Below are positions 58,775-64,000 of a DNA stretch of 64,000 nucleotides, in pieces. The DNA is from Narthecium ossifragum (lineage: Eukaryota; Streptophyta; Magnoliopsida; Dioscoreales; Nartheciaceae), in the NCBI GenBank assembly GCA_963920575.1, contig OY986973.1:18524062-18588061 (forward strand). The letters are read 5' to 3'. Each line of letters starts with the position of its first letter. The stretch's first letter is position 1. The position numbers were made by a program, and so were the translations under genes. The notes beneath the pieces were generated by a model that saw only the letters and a program-made list of their open reading frames with translations, did not search any database and was not told the DNA's origin.

Positions 58775-60508
58775 GGTGTACCCTACTGCTTTGATATAGC
58801 CCAACTGTTTGTCAGCGTGCGCATGGGGCATAATATAGAATGATTGGATACTTGATCTGGTTGGTTACTTGGCTGGTAGTATTACCGTTGTATTTGTAAA
58901 TTAGTTATCTGCGGGATAACTGTGGAACCTTAGCCTGTCGGGTGTTGGGGTGCACTGAAGGCTATTATATAACGGCGTTGTCGATTGTTGTTTAAGAATC
59001 AGGTTGGATTCTGTATACTGTAGCTTAACTATTGAACTCTAATGATGATGTGACATATAGAGACATGTAGGTTAGATGCTTGTATAGGTTCATGGACTGT
59101 ATGCATTATAGGCATTTCAGGTTAGGCGGGGAGATGGGTTGATCTCCGATCCGAAACTCTCATGTAGCTTGGATCTAGCTCTAAGACTGAGGATGGGTAG
59201 TAAGGTCTAGGGCGTGATTGTATTACAGTGGAATCTTGTATTCTCGAGGTTGGTGTCTAGCTGGCTATAATTATTTCCGATTGAGATGTAGAGGTCACGG
59301 AGGGATCCAGTCTCAGTATTTGTGTTAGGGGAAGTTACATGCCACCCTGTGTCCTACGCACTTTATTTCAGCTCTTGGTTGTAGAGGGACGGCTGTTGAT
59401 AGTGGAGGTCATAGAGCGTGTGCCCTAGGGTAGGCGGTGGACGTAACGTGAGTTTCCACTAGAGATGAGATGGAGTCCCGGGACTTTGTAGTTCCCTTTC
59501 CTTCTGTGTGCCGTAGAATAAAACCCTGCTGAGTTTATTGCTCACTCCTACCCATGCTGTGTTTGCAGGTGCAGGCGTCAGCTCTTCTTCCGTGGTACCA
59601 GCTACACAACCTTTGGTGGCGCAGTGACTTCAGGAGGTGCTTGAGGATCCTGAGGTGTTGGCAGCTTCAACAGTACCTTTTGTTATAAATTGCTTTTGAT
59701 AGATGTATTAAATGTATAATCTCCCTATTTGAGGATTAGATGTTTATCAATCTATATTCGAGGAGTAAATTGTATAATTCAGAGGTTTGTATAAATTATG
59801 TAATCATGTTTTCTCTGATGTTAATCTAGAACTGTTATGGTTAGAAGTTTATTAGAAATTACTATGATGCCCCTATGATAGAATTGTTCAAAGTTGTCAC
59901 GCCCCGACCTAGAAGACCCATCCAGGCCAAGACATGAGGGGAGGGACCTACACCTATTCACTTCCAATCTGGCGCGATACAACAATCACCATAACAACTT
60001 AACAAAGACTTCTGATGGCATAATTGAAATTTAAGAACATACTATTCCATTAACATAAGAGTTGTACAGATCTAAATCAAAATTCTCATAGATGAAAATT
60101 ATAAATATAAACTTATTCTCGAGGGATACTGTATAAAACTATCAAGCTGTACTATCAGATCTTCAATCACCTCAACGCCCTCTAGAAGTCGACGCGCCGT
60201 CAAAAGCTGATCTGCTGGGAGCTATGGAAACAATGGTGTATGCACATGCAAACGCAGCCCGGGTAGGAGTGAGCAACAAAGCTCAGTAGGGTTATACTCT
60301 ATGTCATACTCAAGGAAGGGGAAACTGCAATTGAACTGTCTCATTGCCAAGCCTAAGGCGTAACTAACTACAAGCATGCAAACACGACGAGGAACACACC
60401 GGCTCTGGACGCTCTCCAATCGCCACACACCCATGACGGGGATCACACCGGCTCTAGGCGCTCCCCAAATGCGAACCACGTCGAGAATCACGCGGGTCTA
60501 GCGCTCCC

Positions 60509-62061
60509 TGATGTCGCTCAAATGTGTCACGTATAGCGGTCGCGGTGCAGTACAATATAAGAGAGGTCGAACCCACAGAGAGACAAGCAGGAAAGATCCA
60601 GAAACACAGATAACAATGTATCGAAAACAATCAAAAGCGTAAAAGTTAAGAAAATAGATCGAAAATGTAACAGTAAAATAAAGGTAACAAAGAAACTCAG
60701 GATTTGGTTGAGGCTAAGCTTCAGAAATCACTTCACTCGGATTTAGGTTCTTCTCTTCTCAATGGTTCATATGATACTCAGTTAAGGGATTCACATCCCA
60801 ATCACCTTAACCGGAAGATATGGAATTATAAACCTAACAAAATATATAAATGTCTCTTCCTACGATCGATTCTTCCTTATTATAGTTCTAACTTCATCCA
60901 ACCCAAACCTAAGAATACACGATACCGGCTGTCACTACAGGCAACGCGCAACAAAAGTTCATCGGGACAAAGCCCTAACCCTATCGATCCGGATCTCTAA
61001 GAATACGCAATACCAACTCTCACGATCGGCAATGCATAGCAAAGATTTCACGAGATAAAGTAGGTAAACAATAGATAAAACTATAGGATTATAATATCAT
61101 GAAAGAAGCATGACTGGATTCATAATATTAATCATCCATATAGAAATCTATAATCTGAAAATAATTTTTGAAGATCCAATACATAGGAAAGAGTTTAAAA
61201 ATAAAGATTCAAACTATAAACCATTATTGGAGAAGAAGCCCTAGTCCTCGCTAGATCATCCGTCCGCCATGCCCGTGGCTTAGTCGGCCATGGATGGAGA
61301 TTTCTTCATCTTCTTCCTTTAGAAAACTTCCCCAAAAAGAGCCTCCAAAAACGTCCAAGAAGCCCCCTTATATAAGGACATGAAACCCTAGCTTTTATTT
61401 CAGCCTTTGGATTAAATCTGATGGCTCGTATTTAGATCCGCCTGAGTAGGATCGATCCTTCCTTAAGTGTAGGATCGATCCTTTGAAATCAACATCTTCA
61501 ATTTCTGGCTGCGCCCGAGTCGAATCGATCCTTCCATAGAAGGAGGATCGATCCTTCTCAGTTGGAGGGATGGTTGGATCGATCCTCCTTCTAAGGAGGA
61601 TCGATCCTTCTCCTCAAAATCCTCGAGTGAAAGGAGGATCGATCCTTCTATGATCATCTGAAAAGTAGGTATTCTGTTAGGTCTGTCTGCATAAAAGGAT
61701 CGATCCTTCTAGGGAACATGATCGATCCGTCTTTCATGTATATTTACTGTTCTGCCATCTAGACTGCGCCATCAGTACTAATATTGCCATAACTTTCTCT
61801 AGAAAACTCGGAATCACGAAACGTAAAATTCTACAGAAACTAGATTTCAAGAGCTTTCTAACCATATATGGCACTTCATCTGGTTCGTTCTGAAAAGGTA
61901 CAGTGTTGGCGTTAAAGACCCATTTTTGCTTCAATTTCCTGCATAATACAAATAATTTTGTGAAGCAACATATACGGATGAAATCATCTATATTAATCAT
62001 GAAAACTAAGCAAATAAGCTGCTTTTAGTCGTGTTTAGAGTGCACTTTCATGCACTCATCA
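60509..62061 (-). mobile_element. Family-B-like solo LTR nested at the deepest level
   Basis: The 1553-bp unit begins TGATGTCGCTCAAATG and ends TTCATGCACTCATCA, with an exact 5-bp duplication CTCCC (60504-60508 and 62062-62066). It has the GAGGTCGAACCCACAG block near its left end, as in 57339, and a CCTTATATAAGG TATA-like palindrome near 61370. It contains GATCGATC cluster 2 and no coding domain. The short plus-strand frame at 60704 is not credible. Confidence 0.85.
61440..61740. repeat. GATCGATC palindrome cluster 2
   Basis: About eight copies of AGGATCGATCCTT-type palindromes within 300 bp, inside the family-B solo LTR. Confidence 0.9.
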
Positions 62062-62639
62062 CTCCCCAAACATCAACAATAGGAAAGTAAAGCACACCCA
62101 CACTTTAAGCTTAGCAAGGGAGAGCGGTACAACCTCTAAACCTCAAGAACCATGATCTGGTAAACCAATAGCACCACAATCTCGCCCTAGACCTGGCTAC
62201 CCAACCACGATCCTAGAGCTAGACTTGAGCTACCCGAGAGCCTCGGATCGGCGATCAACCCATCGCCCGCATCCTAACCTAGAATGCACCTAATGCAATC
62301 AAATGCATGCACCTATACATGCATCTAATCTATGTGCCATTATATGGCATATCAACAATATGAGATACAGTTATTCTACTACAAGTTACAACTAAAATAA
62401 AGCATAATAAATAAATGCAACTACAGTTAACACATGCTTATCGAACAATCGATTAAAATCCATAATAGTCGGCAAAACAATCCGAAATACAAATTATAGT
62501 AAAACTCGAAGACAAACCGTGAAATCACGATTAAAACATCATAATATCCTAATTCTAACAGTAGGAAAGACATATAAGAAAACCAAGTTGATTTGAAATC
62601 AAAACCTTTGAAAACCAAATCAAAATCAACTTACTGCAC

Positions 62640-63300
62640 AAGGAGATCGATCCTCTTTACACAGGTCCACTGCCTAGGAAAGGATCAGTGAAGATAAATC
62701 TTCCTCGAGCTACACCGCAGCACCGCCTTGCTCAAGAAGAGATCGATCTTCATGGTCATGAAGATCGATCCTCCTCTTGTTGGGCGTGAGGCCATAAGGG
62801 AGATCGATCTTCTTGATCCTTCTTATGCACCGCCGAAAACCCACCGGAGAAAAGACAGGAAAAACTCACGGAATACAAAACCAAACTTCGTGAAACTCAT
62901 GGATCGGAAAGTGTAGGACTAGAGGAGTCCAAAAATACCAAAATACCAGAAAACCAACGGCTAAACAAACAGATCTAAGCAAAAGAGAAGAGAACAAACC
63001 CTAAGAAACCAAATCACACTATTTGGGTAGAGATCCCTACCTAGAACCGATGGAAGCCTTCAAATCCAACAAGCTTTGGATTGTCCAAACGATCCTCCCC
63101 AAGCCGTCGGATTTGATCTCTATCCAAGATTTCCAAAAGAATCCAAAGGAAAGAGACATGTCCTACTTATAGGACCATACACGAAGAGAGAGATCGATCT
63201 TCTGTTTCAAGAAAGATCGATCTTTTCTCGTGACAGGGCGAAGACTTTCCAGGCACAAGAAGATCGATCTTCTATACCTAATAGATCGATCTTCTCATAC
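62640..63300. repeat. GATCGATC palindrome cluster 3
   Basis: About eight copies of AGATCGATCTTC-type palindromes, inside the inverted family-A LTR. This corresponds in layout to cluster 1 of the outer family-A LTR. Confidence 0.9.
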
Positions 63301-63580
63301 TGAAAAGTGGCAAACGAGCAAACGCTTATGCCCAAATCCTGATCTTTCGATCCTGGTCACACCTAAGGGTTCTAATCAAACAAAGACATCTTCCCAAGGT
63401 CGTGTGTGCACAACGCGAGTGTGGAACGATCCTCGACACACACGGTCGAGTCAGGTTTGAGGAACGGGTAGTCACAAAATTAGCTTTGAAAAACATTATA
63501 TAAATGCGCCGTAGATGATTGAATAGGTTTAGGTCCCTCACGTCTAGCCCCAGATGGGTTTACTGGGTCGGGGTTTGACA

Positions 63581-63973
63581 GAATGTCTAACGTATGAAGT
63601 TGAACTAGAAACTGATATGGAGAAAGCTACATGCGCATGCCATATGTTTGAGTTTATGGGAATTATTTGTAAACACACTTTTCAAGTTTTTATGAAGAAG
63701 AACTTAGCAGATAGTCTCTTAGATCACTATATATTAGAGAGATGGACAATCAAAGCGAAGAATCGTGTCTTATGTGACATACCCATTAGTGATTGTGTTG
63801 TTGATGCACCAATGTCTTCTATGTTGATGAGAAATAACTTAATGGTGGAATTTTCTAAGACGGCAGCAATGGGGTCAATATCGAAAGAAAAGTATGATCT
63901 TGTTCATCTTGGCATACAGAAGATTAACCATGAGCTTGATGCAATTGATAAAAGGAGCTACAAATTACGGTGA
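63581..63973 (+). pseudogene. FAR1/FRS-like pseudogene, 3' part with SWIM zinc finger
   Basis: This continues the gene interrupted at 55546. It reads CLTYEVELETDMEKATCACH then MFEFMGIICKHTFQVF, giving the SWIM zinc-binding pattern C-x-C-x9-C-x-H seen in FAR1/FRS proteins and MULE transposases. The tail (LADSLLDHYILERWTIKAKN) fits the region that follows SWIM in FRS proteins. The frame is open to TGA at 63971-63973. It is separated from its N-terminal part by 8 kb of nested LTRs, so no full protein can be made. The last 27 bases show nothing else. Confidence 0.85.
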
Positions 63974-64000
63974 TGTAGGAAGTGTCGATAATACTACATC

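Larger units (their letters stand above)
59895..63476 (-). mobile_element. Family-A LTR in opposite orientation, nested in 55547-63580
   Basis: It starts TGTCACGCCCCGACCTAG and ends GGAACGGGTAGTCACA. Its first 65 bp align with the complement of the outer element's right end. The flanks AAAGT (59890-59894) and AAATT (63477-63481) match at four of five. The segment GTAGGAGTGAGCAACAAAGC (about 60265) is the inverse of TTGCTCACTCCTACCC (about 59540) in the outer element, giving a head-to-head inverted repeat around 59895. After removing a nested solo LTR it is about 2.0 kb. Confidence 0.7.
55547..63580 (+). mobile_element. Family-A LTR splitting the FAR1-like gene, with nested elements
   Basis: It starts TGTGAAGACCCGGTCCGACC and ends GGGTCGGGGTTTGACA. 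The flanks GAACG (55542-55546) and GAATG (63581-63585) agree at four of five bases and sit between matching halves of the FAR1-like frame. A TATA box (CTATAAATATCCC, about 55790) followed by a CT-rich leader gives plus orientation. Removing two nested insertions leaves about 3.0 kb. No gag-pol coding exists in it, so it is a solo LTR or a large LTR-only derivative. Confidence 0.75.

Noticed and set aside
56440..63300. CRISPR-like array from the GATCGATC repeats
   Set aside because: Spacing is irregular, the motif is an 8-bp palindrome, and the context is plant LTR elements; nothing here resembles a prokaryotic array.

Overview
This is a 64-kb stretch of an angiosperm nuclear genome. Evidence for this is multi-exon genes with GT-AG introns, plant-specific families (GIF/SSXT coactivator, MUSE-type TRAF/MATH protein, NLR remnants, FAR1-like sequences) and dense plant-type transposons. 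I cannot fix the species from sequence alone. A 200-base run of N at 571-770 is an assembly gap, so linkage across it is not guaranteed. There is one large intact-looking gene, two small secreted-peptide genes and the 3' end of a coactivator gene. Most of the rest is transposon-derived.

Layout. 121-508 (minus) is the C-terminal part of a GRF-interacting-factor-like coactivator with a one-base frameshift. 2780-3344 is an RNase H-like retroelement remnant. 4141-4591 is a hAT-type MITE with an 8-bp target duplication. 6082-10890 is a complete CACTA element with TAT target duplications. It carries a transposase-associated domain, an intact-looking six-exon Ulp1-like cysteine protease reading frame and one captured amino-acid-permease exon. 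12136-21012 holds a second, decayed Ulp1-protease transposon gene, split by a solo-LTR-like insertion (12700-18998) that itself contains a 4-kb element with terminal inverted repeats (13674-17671). 21400-23979 is another LTR-like unit.

25443-30534 contains two paralogous genes for about 76-79 residue secreted peptides with a conserved two-cysteine tail. They flank a broken CC-LRR resistance-gene remnant (26343-27580) and a Mutator-like element with 9-bp target duplications (27967-28833).

31741-46545 (minus) is a 12-exon TRAF/MATH gene of the TRAF1a/b (MUSE13/14) type. All splice phases are consistent and give about 1157 residues. Its TATA-type promoter lies near 47040.

48600-64000 is a nest of insertions. 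A family-B solo LTR (48864-53174) contains a Tourist-like MITE and a family-A LTR. A FAR1/FRS-like pseudogene (54008 to 63973) is split by a family-A LTR (55547-63580), which contains a family-B solo LTR and an oppositely oriented family-A LTR, which in turn contains another family-B solo LTR. Six of the eight LTR-like units have recognisable 5-bp target duplications. No gag-pol coding region is visible anywhere, so solo-LTR formation appears to be the norm here. Two LTR families share dense clusters of the palindrome GATCGATC.

Most interesting for follow-up are the protease-bearing, gene-capturing CACTA element, the paired peptide genes around an NLR remnant, the GATCGATC islands and the nested solo-LTR stack.
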